From: Gracilariopsis chorda
Lineage: Eukaryota > Rhodophyta > Florideophyceae > Gracilariales > Gracilariaceae
Direction of reading: 5' to 3'
Length of the DNA: 64,000 nt
Assembly (NCBI GenBank): GCA_003194525.1
Contig: NBIV01000059.1
Location: forward strand, 234,847-298,846
Under the pieces are notes generated by a model that worked only from the letters and a program-made list of their open reading frames with translations, searched no databases and was not told the origin of the DNA. Made by a program: the position numbers and the translations under genes. Of the stretch, positions 1-11,933 are shown piece by piece. How positions within the stretch are numbered: the stretch's first letter is position 1; each line of letters starts with the position of its first letter.

Positions 1-2640
1 CGTCACTGACTCAGTCATGTAGTTGGGACACATCATCCATCCAGGACGGCTAATGATCGAAGAAGCTCGTGTTAAGTCCTCCAAAGAGGGTAAGCACCGA
101 GAAACGCAGACGGAACTCTTTTTCTTTCTAGAACTTTGCAACGTCTACGGAAGCTTCATTGCCAGCTTCGCACGGATCGCGAGACCCCTCAACGACCTTT
201 TGAAGAAGGGACAGCCACCAAAACTGGAAACCCTTCCACCCGGTCAAGTGGAAGCCATTGTGTTCTCTCAGAAAGACCGCTACATGGGCCCCGATATTTT
301 CGTTGCCTAAGAAAGGTCTAACTTTTACGGATTTAAGTGATAACCCAGTCGGCTGTGTGTTATTCCAGACAAAACACGATGGGAAACTTAAGCCACCTGG
401 ATATTTGTCACGACTCTCAATGTTCATGACAGAAACTATTCTGTATCGGAAAAAGACTCTCTGGCTATGGTCTGGGCGTTAGAGGCGCTACAACCACACC
501 TTATGGGTACCCCACTTCAGCTTCAACACAGATCATTCCGCGTTACGCTGCCTTATGTCGATTACGGAGCGCTCGGGTCGCCTTATACGCTGGAGACATG
601 GGCTGGGCAAGTTCGACTTTGACATCTAATTCAAGAAGGGGAACCTCAACGCCCAAGCAGACGCTCTTTCACAATTAGGAACAGACGCTGAGGCTTTTCC
701 TCTCAAGGACGATGAGGAGTGTGGTACAGCCAGTGGGGAGCACAATGTCCTTAAAATAGGACTTTTAGATTTGGTCTAACAGATGGGTTCCAGTAGGTGG
801 TGGTTTCCCTAATATAGGAGCGGCGACCGGGGGAATCCTGAAGGGAGATCCGCAAGCACCAAGCGGATATTTGGTTCACTGGGCGGGCGATAATCCTACA
901 GGCGCTGCTATGGGACGCGCTGGGTATCGGTGGCTTAGAAACCACACCTAGAGGATGACGTGATAGTGTACCTGAATGTGAGTATCAAGAGGTTGAACCA
1001 GACGAACTATAACAAGCCTCGAGGGTGCATGGTATACTTTCACGGAGGTTGAGCTCCAACGGCACAGTAAATACAGTGCCACGAGCTGACCTCGACGAAA
1101 AATATCTACTGTACCCTATAAAATCTAAGTTAGGTTATTATACCTAGTTGAAATACAGTGCACTGGAACGATTCCTCTGGAGTGGTGTGCTACGTGGCAC
1201 CAGCTAGAAAATACAGATATTTCGGTAGGAATCATCCGTAACAGCCCATCTTTAGGATCGTATATAGTACCACTGTTCGAAAAGGAAGACATCCCCTGCT
1301 TCGTACTCAACGAGGTTTATTCAGAATACGATCTGATTACTGATGACATATGTGACGACATGCTTGTCGCAGACGAAGACGACTCCGACTTTTGCTTCTT
1401 CGTCCCAATCAACTTCGAGGAGATGCCACGCGAACAATTCAGAGATCCGCTTTGTACGAAGATACGGGCCAAGTAGAATTTCGGAGTTAGAATTCTCTTT
1501 GTTATTAACTCTCAAGAAGTCTTGGTCAGGAAGGTGCGCTCTATTCCACAGATCGTGATTCGCTATACGCCACAGTTGCTTGTCATAAAACTCTCAAATC
1601 ACTCAAACATGTCCGCTCATACTGGTGCCAGGAAGACGAACACGACGCTTCGCTGGGATTACTATTCGCGAGCATTAGCGATCGACTGCTACTCAATTTT
1701 GAGATCCTGTACTCACTGTCCTCGTAAATGAGTGCAGTTACGTCGACAAGCGAAGACGCTAACTCTCTTCCTGGCATAGGCCTCACTTGCGTTCGTGGCA
1801 ATCGATATACTCGATGAATACCTCCGCAATTTTCGTGGTAACAAGTTCTTACTTGTCATCAAGGACAGATTTTCTAAGTAGTTTCGGACAGTTCCGCTAA
1901 TGAAGATTACCTCTTGCAGTGTTGCGGCAGATTTTGTTCGTCACTAGAGCCTTTTTTCACGGCCCGCTGGTCAATATACTTTCGGATAATGGACCATAAT
2001 TTGTGGCTCGCTGCTTTGAAGACGTTTGTAGAATACTTGACGTGAGGAATCTCTCTACGACGACGTATCCCCCTCAATTAAATGGTAAAGTGGAACGGTT
2101 TAACCGAACGCTGCTATCTGCATTGCGGGACTATACGACAGAAAATCCAAAGACTTTGGATTTGTTTATGGATACCGTTACATATGCGTATAATACACAG
2201 GTCCAAAGAGTTACTGATCTGTCTCCATTCGACTTAGTACTCTTTCAAACCCCACCACCCGTAGAATTTGAATCATAACCTATGTTGGATCGATTCTTGC
2301 CTCCGACGGATCACTATATCTAATGGAAGAATTGGCTCACAACCATCGTTCCTTTCGCCCGATCGTCAAGGGCAAAATCCCAACGGCCTTACAAGCGTAG
2401 CTTCAATGCTCGAATTTGCCGACAAATTCCAGACATTCATAAAGGACAGCTAGCCTTCTTAAGAAAAGAGTTTTAAAATCTCGAGAAGGAAAAGCGACAC
2501 AAACTCTCTCACATCGCGGATGGCCCCTACAAGATCATCTACGTTGAAAAGGACACAGTTTTGTTAAAATGGTGATGATCACGAACGCTTTTCTTGAGAT
2601 CGAGAGGTTCAATGCCCATATTCTATCACAGAAGTTCTTT
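1..2640 (+). pseudogene. Decayed Ty3/gypsy pol: end of RT, RNase H, integrase
   Basis: This stretch once encoded the second half of a gypsy polyprotein. The window opens inside the RT thumb region: frame at 23-310 carries 'HIIHPGRL' and 'RTQTEL'-like positions that match the complete gypsy copy at 55.6-57.3 kb almost residue by residue. Pieces of RNase H and the integrase zinc region follow in broken frames. The clearest block is 2003-2278, with the integrase segment around the catalytic Glu ('NGKVERFNRTLL') and the 'AYNTQVQR' motif. Stops and frameshifts occur throughout, so it is dead. The reading strand is +, opposite to the complete copy. Identification is by direct comparison with that copy and by known gypsy integrase motifs. 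Confidence 0.85.
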
Positions 2641-3850
2641 AGGACCGTAATGGAACGGATGAGACAAACGTCCCCAATTCCTCGGAAAAGGCATCGTCAC
2701 AACCCCAATAGGGCTCTCTAACCCGTGGAGGGGACTCTCGGACGTACCTACTTTTTCTACTACTGAGCCGTCGGTTACCAACCGCCTCGTTCGCTCTCGC
2801 TCTTTAAAGCCTTTTATTCCTTCGCCAGACGTGCTTTCATCCCCTGTTGCTCCGCTTAAGGAGGGGGAGGGGATAGATAGCCGCAGCGATAAACACTACC
2901 GGTGTCGCAACCGTTGGTTACTGCTCGTGACACACGAACTGCCAACGTGCATTCACTGCACAGACCCGCCCAGGACGACACAGTGACGGATACCCCGGAT
3001 GCTGGCACTGAAACCTTGCAGCGTAACGGTGATGCCAAGGGCATGATCCCACCCCCAGTAGAGAGGGAAAAACTCGACGATAAGAATACTTCACCGCCCG
3101 TCACAGGGAAGTCACGTCAGCAGGCTGATACACGCAATTACGTCGGAGACGTTACTTCCAGTACAGCTGTATTAGACCTGCAGTCAGAAGAAACTGCCAA
3201 CCACCGTCGGGAACCGTCACCGATCTCGCCGAGAAAGAGCGTGATCAACACTGCCCCAACTGGGAATGGTAGCCCAGGAAAACCGATTGAAAATGCAGTC
3301 GAACACCAGGTTACACCGTCGCCAAGTTCCCACCTTGTGGAAGCCCCACCGTCTTCCCGAGCTCGCGGGCAAACCAGGGCTGTCACGGCGGACCCGGCGT
3401 TATCAGTTCCCTGAAGGATAACATGACACACAATACGGTGGATCGTACTCACCCCAGCATGGGTCGGGATAAGTGATCACTGCCATGGCGTGGATGACGC
3501 CTACCTAATACGCATCAAAATGGCACAGGAGACCCCGAAATGGATGGTTTAGCTTTTCACCGGCGCACTGTAGGGTTGGAAAGCAATGCAATGCAAACGC
3601 AGATGGAACGCCGCACGCCCCGTCACGTGACGTGCGCCGTGCACCACCTCGTGGAGGCCTCAAATTGGAGTCACAAACCGTTGCTGACGACAGGGGCCAC
3701 ACGTCGCACGACAGTGCATGGGGCTTCGGTCTCACCAATCCCCTTCCTGAGCCCAAACCGTCGAAATTAGGACAGCAGTACCTAAGCAAACTCGTGTTGA
3801 AACTGTCGGTCGCAAATGTTGCGGAATGTTCCAGACATTGCTGGAACACA
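2641..3850 (+). pseudogene. Decayed pol linker region of the gypsy remnant
   Basis: The longest open frame is 2902-3414 (170 aa, begins at a non-ATG codon). It is hydrophilic and rich in Pro, Ser, Thr and charged residues, with no recognisable domain. Its place after the integrase and before the chromodomain at 5.0-5.26 kb matches the long disordered linker in the complete element at 53.2-55.2 kb. I infer that it is the same linker in decay, because it is too divergent to align by eye. Frames at 3540-3877 on the same strand may continue it. Confidence 0.5.
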
Positions 3851-4860
3851 CGTGTCGAATGTTTCAGTAGTGTCTAGCACATTGCACGCTTTGTTGGCCC
3901 AGCAAAAACTACAGTATTTTAGTGATGCTGGCGCAAATTGTCGCTTTATTATTGGTTAGTGTGCAGCTCCAGAGGTCTCTAGAAGCCAATGGAGTAACCT
4001 AGACGCACACATGAGTAACTAGCAAGTAGAAATGCGTATTTGGCTCGTTTGTAGTGCCTCTAAACACTATAAGAAGAGATTCTGAGCTTCGGACTTCGGT
4101 CTGAACTCACCTCAACAATCGACCAACATCTAAGCCCCACCCCCTATCAACCTTCAGCCACTTCAACTATCATCAACAACCAGTGAGGCGTTCGCCGCTG
4201 GATAAAGGGCTTCTAGTGAGGCGTGTGCCGCTAGTTGTCCAATAGGGTGGGGAAGTACCGTCGCTAAGACCGGTTGAAGCGCCTTAGGCGTGGAAGGGAG
4301 ACGGTTAGTGTGTACCAAAGGTGTTTCTGTCATCTGTGAGCCCCACCAGAGCTTTGCTCGGATAACGGTGTCGGTCGAAAGACCTGGTGATTTCCGGACG
4401 GAAGTACTTGAAGGGAAGCTATACGCAGGCGACGTGCCGTGCAACCTTTCCTGCAAAGGGCCAGCTTGGGTATAGAGTGAAAGCATATCCCGCTGTTAGT
4501 AGCTCTCCTCGGGAAGCCCTGTAAGGATTGTATGCGCCTGCTTCTGGTTAGTGCAGAGGTAGGTAGGCTGCAGAATCCACTTCACATCCGGAGTGTCTGA
4601 CCGGAAGCCGAGGGTCTGACCCTTAGTGATCCTTGATATAATTCTTGGGTTGCGCGCCGTTTCAACAAGAAGTTAAGAAGTTTTATTTGGGGATTGAGCC
4701 TCTTGCTCTCCCTAGTGTTGTTTTATTTCATCGAGTGGGTTTAGTTCTTTTGATCCCACTGTTTTCAACTTGTTTTGGGGCTTTTAGCTACGAAGAGCAC
4801 CCTTTTGGCTTTTATTATTACAACTTTTTGGCCCCCTGCGTCACAGTCCCGTGATGGCGC
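3851..4860. other. About 1 kb without genes, possible LTR-like insertion
   Basis: No coding sequence is supported. The stretch interrupts the gypsy remnant between linker and chromodomain. It holds a TATA-like 'ctataagaag' near 4068 and a short direct repeat, 'agtgaggcgt' followed by 'gccgct', at about 4182 and 4217. It could be a solo LTR of another family, but I could not find matching target-site duplications or secure TG/CA ends. Confidence 0.3.
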
Positions 4861-4989
4861 CCACAGAAACCTTTTAGTGTTGAGGAACCGTCATCGCCCT
4901 ACTCAGTGAGTGCGACCTCCAACATGCTCATGCGGAAGACAGTCTTGCTTCCATCGCCACCTACGGACCAGGAAGTGGTAACCTAACCG

Positions 4990-5259
4990 ACTAGGTCACT
5001 GGAACATACTGTGGACAATACGGACGATGGTACTGCTAAGCAGGGTGTGCATGCGCAGGAGTTCTTCATAGACCACATTGTGGGAAATAGTTACAACAAA
5101 GATGGGTTCATCAATTACTGTATCCGATGGTTCGGTTACCAACTCTCAGCAGATACGGATGAACCGGTTGAGCACTTGCCCCCATCGAATATCGTGCAGT
5201 CTCATCGCCCCGGCGAATTACAAATGCCACCGAACCTTGATCGCGCCCTCGTCGGCTAA
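4990..5259 (+). pseudogene. Chromodomain end of the decayed gypsy pol
   Basis: Frame 5011-5259 (82 aa) encodes a chromodomain: a 'FFIDHIVG' opening strand, aromatic cage-like 'YCIRWFGY', then 'EPVEHLPP'. The complete element at 53.2 kb has the same order ('FVVDRLVG', 'YRVRWYGY', 'EPIEHLPR') and the same final residues before its stop. In chromoviruses this domain tethers integrase to modified histones. The conserved Trp after Asp-Thr in the intact copy is lost here (DTDEP for DTWEP), in line with decay. Confidence 0.8.
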
Positions 5260-5699
5260 CTCGACGCACATGCAGATGTACCAATTTCGGTCTCTAGAAG
5301 ATTGCAAAACATCCCAATGGAACGCAAAATGGACCACTACTGTGGAGAAGAGATCTTCAATTGAGGCAAAAGCCTCAGTTGAGGACGATGTAGACTCTGG
5401 AAGAGCAATTGGAAAGAGGAAAGATGGAAATTTTGGAAAATGGAGAAGAATCTCTGGAGAGAAGATGATAAGGCACTATAAGAATAGTTGGTAAGCTTTT
5501 TTAAGGAGGATAAGAAGAAGAAAATGATATGAGAAGTACAGTTTACTGTTGCTCATATCCATATCGCTACGCGCTAGCCGGGATCACGACAGCCAAGTTT
5601 TGGTGACTCACTAGGTATGCTCAGGAGAGTGGTTGCCCAGATTCCGGCTCAGTGCCGTCCTGGCCCATCTGCACCTAGCGCAGTCTTCGCATTTGGGAT
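5260..5699. other. Gene-free, purine-rich stretch
   Basis: From about 5330 to 5530 the + strand is strongly enriched in A and G (runs such as 'ggaaagaggaaagatgg'). It follows the gypsy chromodomain stop, where a 3' LTR would be expected, but it does not resemble the LTRs at 52 and 61 kb. I see no gene. Confidence 0.4.
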
Positions 5700-6930
5700 A
5701 CATCGCCTTAGGCGATCTCTGCAAGACCAGCGTTCTGGAGTAACTGATATATCACAGCTGCTTGCTGGGTCTCGGTCATCGCGGAAGCGAGAGAGGCACT
5801 CGTGGGAGGAGCTGCTGACGGCGGAGCCGAAGGAGGAATTGCAGAGTACGTCGTTGAGACCTCGCCACCACCACCGAGAGCATCTCCATATCCGGCCTCG
5901 GGAACGCCGTCCAACATTGGATCCTGTTTTTCAGTCGAATGGAAGAACTCGTCCGTGACGACAAAGCCAGTCGGGTGAACCGAAGATATGACTCAGCGAG
6001 CTTCTCACAACACCACCGCCTCCTCAGCACAGATCAAATTCCGTGCCCACGGATCGAAGTACACGAATTCACCTGCGAACGGGGTTCTCCTACTGGGTGA
6101 CCGCTCCATTGGATCGGGATCATCGTTGCGCGCTGCCAAAGCAACTGGTGTCTGGTTCCAATCCACATTGCCGATGATTTACAACAGCGCTATTAGTTCA
6201 GCGAAGTTCCCATTGCCTCCGACCAGAGGTCGAGCACGCAAATGCGCTGCCTCATAATCGGAGAAATGTACCAAATTTGATATTGGTCATAGATCTCTTG
6301 GAGGATATACATCGCCGTTTGTATGGCCCATTCCTTATAGACGACGGACCACCATCCCGAATACGAGTTGCTGAGAAGTCGGCTTCCAATATATGAGAGC
6401 ACGGGGGCTGCTCTAAATAGCACCCCCGGCACACCTCACACGAAGCCCACATCAAGGGGAGAGGAACGTATCTTCCACGCATGTGGCGGGGTCTGATCCG
6501 AGTCGATTCCATGTTCTGATAGGAAATGAGATATCCCCAATGGTAGTGACTGCGCAGTTCAAAACGGATGAACCGCTGCAGACACTGCGATCGCGACTCA
6601 CGAGGAAGATACCGAAATTAGGCACGCAACAGTGGACGCGTCCAACAAATCAGGTCTGATGCCCGTGGATACGGTCATACTGCTTGATACTGCTGGCTAA
6701 ACGTATGAGATTATCTCCATATTGGATCTCGCAGAGGTTTCGGTAGAACGCGATATCGAATCGGTAAGACGCATGTGTTGGACGCTCCAAGAACGTACGG
6801 TACAACCGTTGGTGCGCAATTTGAGTGAGTGCCGCTCGCGCTGCGACTGCAGCTGATCGTAACCCCATGTTCGATCCGGGCTGCCCGAAAATGGTAGGTG
6901 GTCTTTCCTCCATTTCGCATCTCTGCATGT
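5700..6930 (-). pseudogene. Unassigned decayed minus-strand coding region
   Basis: Several minus-strand frames look like broken coding sequence, not chance ORFs. 6930-6650 gives a hydrophilic helix-rich segment with 'AAVAARAALTQIAHQRLY' and 'QYGDNLIRLASSIKQYD'. 6432-6193 includes 'AMYILQEIYDQYQIWY'. The end at 5917-5708 is Pro/Ala-rich and closes with 'YQLLQNAGLAEIA'. The pieces lie in changing frames separated by stops. It may be a gag-like or host-derived gene in decay. It is antisense to the copia pol next door, so it is probably a separate element. No family recognised. Confidence 0.35.
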
Positions 6931-7018
6931 CACTTGGAATCTAACTCACCCTAGAAGAACTCGACTCTGAACCATTTCTGCATGGCTTTGGTGAAGAATG
7001 CCTAGATGCAAAACTCAC

Positions 7019-7165
7019 CTGTTCTATTTGGCGCTCAACGGGCAGGACGAGCATGGCGTAGATTTTTCCATTCCTTTCTATGTTATGAATGAACTTGGAC
7101 CTACTCTTATCGGTAATGATGTACTCTCTCCATCGAGCCTCCTCGGCGCATCAAATGAAATTTGA
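7019..7165 (+). pseudogene. copia aspartic protease, C-terminal part
   Basis: The frame starting at 7019 reads through 'FSIPFYVMNELGPTLIGNDV' to a TGA. The 'TLIGNDVL' motif corresponds to the conserved I/L-L/I-G-x-D element near the end of retropepsins. The catalytic D-T/S-G motif is not visible upstream. The fragment lies about 90 bp before the first integrase-like residues, as expected for a copia polyprotein. Confidence 0.5.
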
Positions 7166-7239
7166 GTCCCGGAAGAAGTAGTCAAAAACCCGTCTATTAG
7201 GATTCTGCTTCGCACCTACCACACTGGTTCGAACCTCAG

Positions 7240-8447
7240 CAAATGCACTCATCTTCTACTCGTTCCGTCATCTAGTGCAGCCATGAAAACCTTTCTCGCC
7301 AACCATCGGAGGAGAACACAAACAAGACGCCCATCGAAAGCGAAGAGCGTTTTGAAAAAAGGGTTCATCTATACACTCATCTGCGTGCGAAGGATATGAA
7401 AAAGATCTTTCAACGTGCTGGTGTTCTAACGAAGACGCTTGAAGTCCTTCTCGAAAATTCCTTCGAGTCCTGCACCGCATGTGCCAGCACAGGTCGACCC
7501 CTCGCTTCTCGAAAAGTCTCCCTCGCCCGTCTTCTTAAGAAGTTCAATGAACACGTTCAAGTGGACTTCATGTTCGTCGCCGAACTAGGAAACCTCCCGA
7601 TCCTCCATGTTAGAGATGCAGCCACTGGCTTCTTTATGGGATGACTCTCGTTCTCAACGAACATGAAAGAAGCAGCTCAAAACTTCGTAGTCCATTGAAT
7701 AATCATTCATGGACCCCCCTGCGAACTTTCTTGTGATCATGAGTTTGACTGTGAAGGGTTTCGAACGCTTTGTGCTTCTCAAAGCATTGGCTTCGCCCCA
7801 AGACCAGCGCGGGGCCATAAAAAACTTGCCGTCATCGAGTCCTCAAACGAAGCGATAAGATATCTTGTCCAACGCGTGGTCAAGGACAGGCAGTACACCG
7901 CATCTAACTGGCGGCAAACTCCGTCCGACCAAGAGTTTTTGGCAAAAGCAGTGTTTCTCAAGAACATCGTACTAGGTTCAAAGTTCCTTTCTAGCTTTGA
8001 ACTTGCTCGTAGTTGCAAAACTTCTCTCTCCAGACTCCCGAAGACAACCATCAGCAGAGAAGTCATTGCAGCATATCATGAACAAGCCGCCCGTCATGCC
8101 TTGCACCTATTCGTGAGAATAAAGAAATTGAAGTATCTCGACCGTACTCTACTCAAACCTCGGACTCCTGTCTACTATTTCAAGAACGGAGTTAAGAGAG
8201 GACAGTGGCACCCTGGTTTCATCAAGGGGGTATTCAAGCACTATGAAATAGTGTCCAGCACTGAAGACATTCAAGGATATTCGTACACCATCGCATTCGA
8301 AGATCTTCGACTCCGACCTCGCAACAAGTTGTTATTGGACGTTGAGAAACTGCAGCTCGGTCGGACTAATGAGACCGAAAAGGAACCGCAGCCGATCGGT
8401 GACTCCCTCGAGGAACTTCACCTACACTTGAACGAGAACCAACAATA
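7240..8447 (+). pseudogene. copia integrase
   Basis: The zinc-binding part is visible as His residues in 'HLYTHLRAK', then 'SCTACASTGRP' (7396-7500). The core begins with 'HVQVDFMFVAEL' (first catalytic Asp in 'VDF') and 'PILHVRDAATGFF'. Stops interrupt the frame at about 7642 and 7697. A 'CDHEFDCEGF' stretch probably holds the second Asp, and a Glu occurs in 'VIESSNEAIRYL'. The open frame 7876-8448 (190 aa) carries the C-terminal part with 'TPVYYFKNGVKRGQWHPGF', the small SH3-like fold typical of these integrases. The two in-frame stops make it non-functional. Confidence 0.7.
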
Positions 8448-8499
8448 AAACCCTCTCGTAAGCATAATCGAAGAACCTCCAGCCTTAGGAGACGACTTC

Positions 8500-9560
8500 G
8501 ATCCGGATTATACCTTCTATGATTGGGATCGCCACCCTTTAAGCTATGAATACCTTTCCAAGAGCAAGGTAATCCACCTACTCGACATTTCGTCGAAAGA
8601 CATATGACAGTTCAAATCGACTTTCCACAAGGTTCCCCGTCATAAGTCGCTCAAATCCAGCAAGCGAGTCATTCTGAAGGACCTCTACATCCTTCTAAGA
8701 AATGAACCACTCTCCGAGCATGAGCTTCAAAGGGCCCCAAGGTGACTATTGAAGGAAGCAATTGAAAAGGAGAAGCTCGGCTACCTTGAATGAAAGGCGT
8801 ATGAACCCATTTCCATCAGATCCTTGGCGAGGGATGCAAACCAGATATCGTCCCACCATTTCTTTGTGATCAAACACGATGGAAAGAGTAATACCCTTAA
8901 GCTCAATTGCCGTCTCCTTCCGCACGGAAACAAAGAACGCGACAAGAATGAACTCCGATCAGATTCTTTGACCGCACAGTTTCCTACGATTCGCTTGCTG
9001 CTTTCCATCGCATCACTCTTCTATCTTCCGCTCGCCTCCCTCGAAGTTAAATCGGCGTATCTACAAGCATGTCAGTTCAAACGTGAGATATACATGCGCC
9101 CGCCTCGAGGATGGCCAACTTACGTAGATGAGGTATGGAAGCTCTTGGCACCAGCCTATGGCCTCTTCGACTCCGGGAGACTATGGCAGCTCTGAGTGGA
9201 AGAATGGCTTCTAGACTATGGGTTCATATGCGTCCCTGGTGTACCGCAGCTATCCATACTCTGGAAATCGGTTGGTTCTCGCAATAACAAAGGTCGTTGA
9301 CGATATCATATTCGTGAGAACCTTGCCAACGCTCCACCAGTTCGAGCGAGACCTATCTGAGAAGTTCGATGTCGGAAGGTTTAACAACGGCACGAATATA
9401 GTTTTCAATCGCCTGTTCATCAAGCAGCTCCCCAACGTCGATATACACCTTAGTATGGAAGAGTTCATGTCCTCCATCAAGCCAATCCATGTTGCGCAAG
9501 CCCAAAAGAAACAGAACGAAGAAGACACTACCGTTGCCGAACTTCGTCAATTCCAGAGCC
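8500..9560 (+). pseudogene. copia reverse transcriptase
   Basis: Frame 8824-9195 holds the start of the palm and fingers: 'KLNCRLLPHGNKERDK', 'FPTIRLLLSIAS', 'ASLEVKSAYLQA' (Asp of the first metal site replaced by Glu in LEVKSAYL) and 'EIYMRPPRGWP', all standard copia RT landmarks. After a stop at 9193-9195 the frame shifts, and 9218-10048 contains 'VVDDIIFVRT', the Y/V-x-D-D active-site box, followed by 'LSEKFDVGRF'. Stops also lie at about 8605 and 8742. The Glu for Asp change plus the stops indicate an inactive copy. Confidence 0.75.
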
Positions 9561-9764
9561 TAACGGAAAAGCTGAACTTCCTAGGCCATGGTATCCTTCC
9601 CCAAACATGGCTCGTCGCAAGCAAACTTCAGCAGAACGTATCACGCTTCAAGGTCTCGCACATTCGCCAACTCAATCAGGCGTTGGTCCACATCCGATTG
9701 CTCGTTCCGCGACTACTATTCAAGTCCCCGAGCCGTCTGATGTCACCCTTAGCCTTCCCGATAC

Positions 9765-10236
9765 AAGTACTGGCTTTTAGCGATGCCACCTCAGGAACCA
9801 CTTCGTATGGGCAAACTGGATTTCTGTTTGCATATACTTTAAGGAAGGTAGCGATATTTTCTGCCACTTCATCGATTGGCAGAGCTCAAAGCAGAGTAGA
9901 GTTTCGTTCTCATCAGCCAGAGCTGAAATTTTCGCTGCGGCACATATTGCTGATCGATCTTTCCACCTTGCAGAAACATTGTCCCCTTCACCACAAGCTC
10001 CACCCATACCGGCAGGGCATGACTGCAACTTCTTGTCAACTCGTATGAACTCTATAGCACCATCTCTACGTTGCACGTACAGAAATACTTTCGTTTACGC
10101 CCCACCGTCGCGCGATTACGGGACTCCTTTGACTCCAACGAGATACATCACCTCGAATGGATACCAGGCCCCAGACATCCCGCCGGCGCATTGAAAAAGA
10201 TCAACCTCACGGATTTAAGAGGCTCCACGAAATTTT
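9765..10236 (+). pseudogene. copia RNase H
   Basis: Opens with 'QVLAFSDATSGTTSYGQTGF' (first acidic residue in SDAT). At about 9870-9900 the coding frame shifts, and the other frame then reads 'SFSSARAEIFAAAHIADRSF' (the S-S-x-A-E box with the catalytic Glu). Near the end it reads 'HHLEWIPGPRHPAGALKK', matching the 'W-I-P-G-x-x-N-x-A-D-A-L-T-K' close of copia polyproteins. The final Asp position is lost. The stop is at about 10236. Confidence 0.75.
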
Positions 10237-10369
10237 GTTGAAATGCACAATTCCAGACAGTATCTTACTTTCTATTCGCTCGCGTTAGCAGCTTGTCATG
10301 TTCTAAACTTTCTTCACTTCTTGCGTGCACCTCTTTGAGCTTTTCTCGTATTCGAACTTTTCTGAGTTA

Positions 10370-10694
10370 TATGAGACAACTTGACTTCACCTGCCTCACC
10401 TCAAGAGTTCGTTTAAATTGACCTTCTGTACCAACGAAAAACTTCAGGGAAACATCGCACAATTGCAGTGGATACTGCTCAATGGTGTCGAATATTTGTC
10501 GTCCTTTTGCGTCGACACAAACAACGTGGTCGACATTTTTTTCCTCTAATCCGAACAAGGAACACCCCCGAATGCTGCGCTAAAATCCACTTCACTTTCG
10601 TTTCACACTTCCAAACATCAATGTTGACACGATTTAACACAACCCGTTTCGCTTCAAGGTTGGCCCATTTTGCTGCGTCGCTAAAAGACAACAC
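10370..10694 (-). pseudogene. Minus-strand remnant, protease-like pattern
   Basis: Two minus-strand frames join by one shift near 10550. The upstream part reads 'LSFSDAAKWANLEAKRVVLN' and 'HSGVFLVRIRG'. The downstream part reads 'VDHVVCVDAKGRQIFDTIEQ' and 'LKFFVGTEGQFKRTLEVRQV'. The pattern G-x-F-x-V, then H-x-V-x-V-D, then Y/F-D-x-x-E-x-Y-P-L-x-L resembles a domain found in some eukaryotic transposon-borne proteins that looks like papain/C39-type peptidase cores. This is pattern memory, not an alignment. It runs opposite to the copia coding strand, so it may be an inserted element. Confidence 0.3.
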
Positions 10695-11932
10695 GACAGG
10701 AAGATCTTGTTTGAGAAGAGTATCTTCGGCATATTCTTCGTCGATGACAAGTGCAATGCCATTCGCTAATGGCGCTTGTAGACAGACATCGCTCGATTAG
10801 CAAACCAGAACCCTTTCCTCGTCCAACTCATATCTTTTTGCGCCCTCGTGGATTGTTCGGGCACTTGGACTGGAAACACGGACTGTTACGAGTGGATGCT
10901 AGACGCAATAACTATCCAACGCATCCAGTACATTTGGGTCGTCACGTGGACTGATAACGTGCTAATCTGTAAGCGCATCATAATCATAGTCGCATCGGAG
11001 GCTTTTGAGATACACGCCTTGAGTTCGAAGGGCATTCATGAAACCCGGATCTCCCAAAGTGTGCAGTTGGATCATGTGCCAGCCTTATTCTGGCTCATCA
11101 TGATTGCGTGCGTAATATTAGTTGCCACTTATGCGGCGGACGCCGTTTTCCCCTCGTTATACATTGTCATGAGCGACAAACATGACAGCGTCGACACCCC
11201 ACTCTTCACCAGTGTCATGGCTATAATACAGGACTAAGCGCATAGGGCACTGATGCTGAAGAAGCCTTATGGTGCGCGAACTGCACCACTTTGTAATGGG
11301 CACACCAGCGAAAATCATCATCTCGTCGTGACGGAGAATGTCCACTTATTCTCGTCAAGGTTCTCACTACTGACCTCGCACCTGCACTGTTCTTCGTTTT
11401 CCTTTGCGAACTTTCGAAGCCTGTAGTCAACGATGAAACTATAGCTCGCACCAGTGGCGATATTGACGCTTATATCCACTCGTTGCTTTGGTATCTTCTT
11501 GCGTTTGCAGTGGTACAACCAGCAGCTGCCCACAGCGCCACTCACTCGAACATCATACTAACTCTTTCTTCTTTCGGTCTTTCCTCGGCTCCGTCGTTCC
11601 TGTTCTTCTCAGCTCTTCTCAACTTCGGATTCCAATCTTCGTACCACTCGTCTCACTCATGGTCGCATGCACTGCATGTCTTTGGCTTCGGAAACCCTCC
11701 CAATTCAATGGACTGGTGGCCTTTTCATCAGCCAGCAACACCGTGCAGCCGAACACACAACGTCCCCGTTGAGCCGTTGTCACACTTTCATAACACCGGC
11801 GGCGCCGCTGCGCCATCCCCACAGACATCCACCCTTTACAGCGCTGTTCTCTTCTGCACTGACTCCCACAACTTGAAGTTCACGTCGCGCGTACAACGCT
11901 ACCAACTTGTCGTCTTCTCAGCTCCCATACGA
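10695..11932. other. No supported gene
   Basis: Open frames of 60-160 aa exist on both strands (for example 10848-11237 and 11483-11962 on +), but none has a recognisable domain. The second runs into the polypurine tract, as a chance frame would. The stretch lies between the copia RNase H and its presumed 3' LTR. Confidence 0.4.
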
Positions 11933-11933
11933 C

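Noticed and set aside
3851-4860. Possible copia or other solo LTR in the old gypsy copy
   Set aside because: TATA-like and repeat features noted, but no target duplication or secure TG/CA ends, so kept as unclassified sequence.
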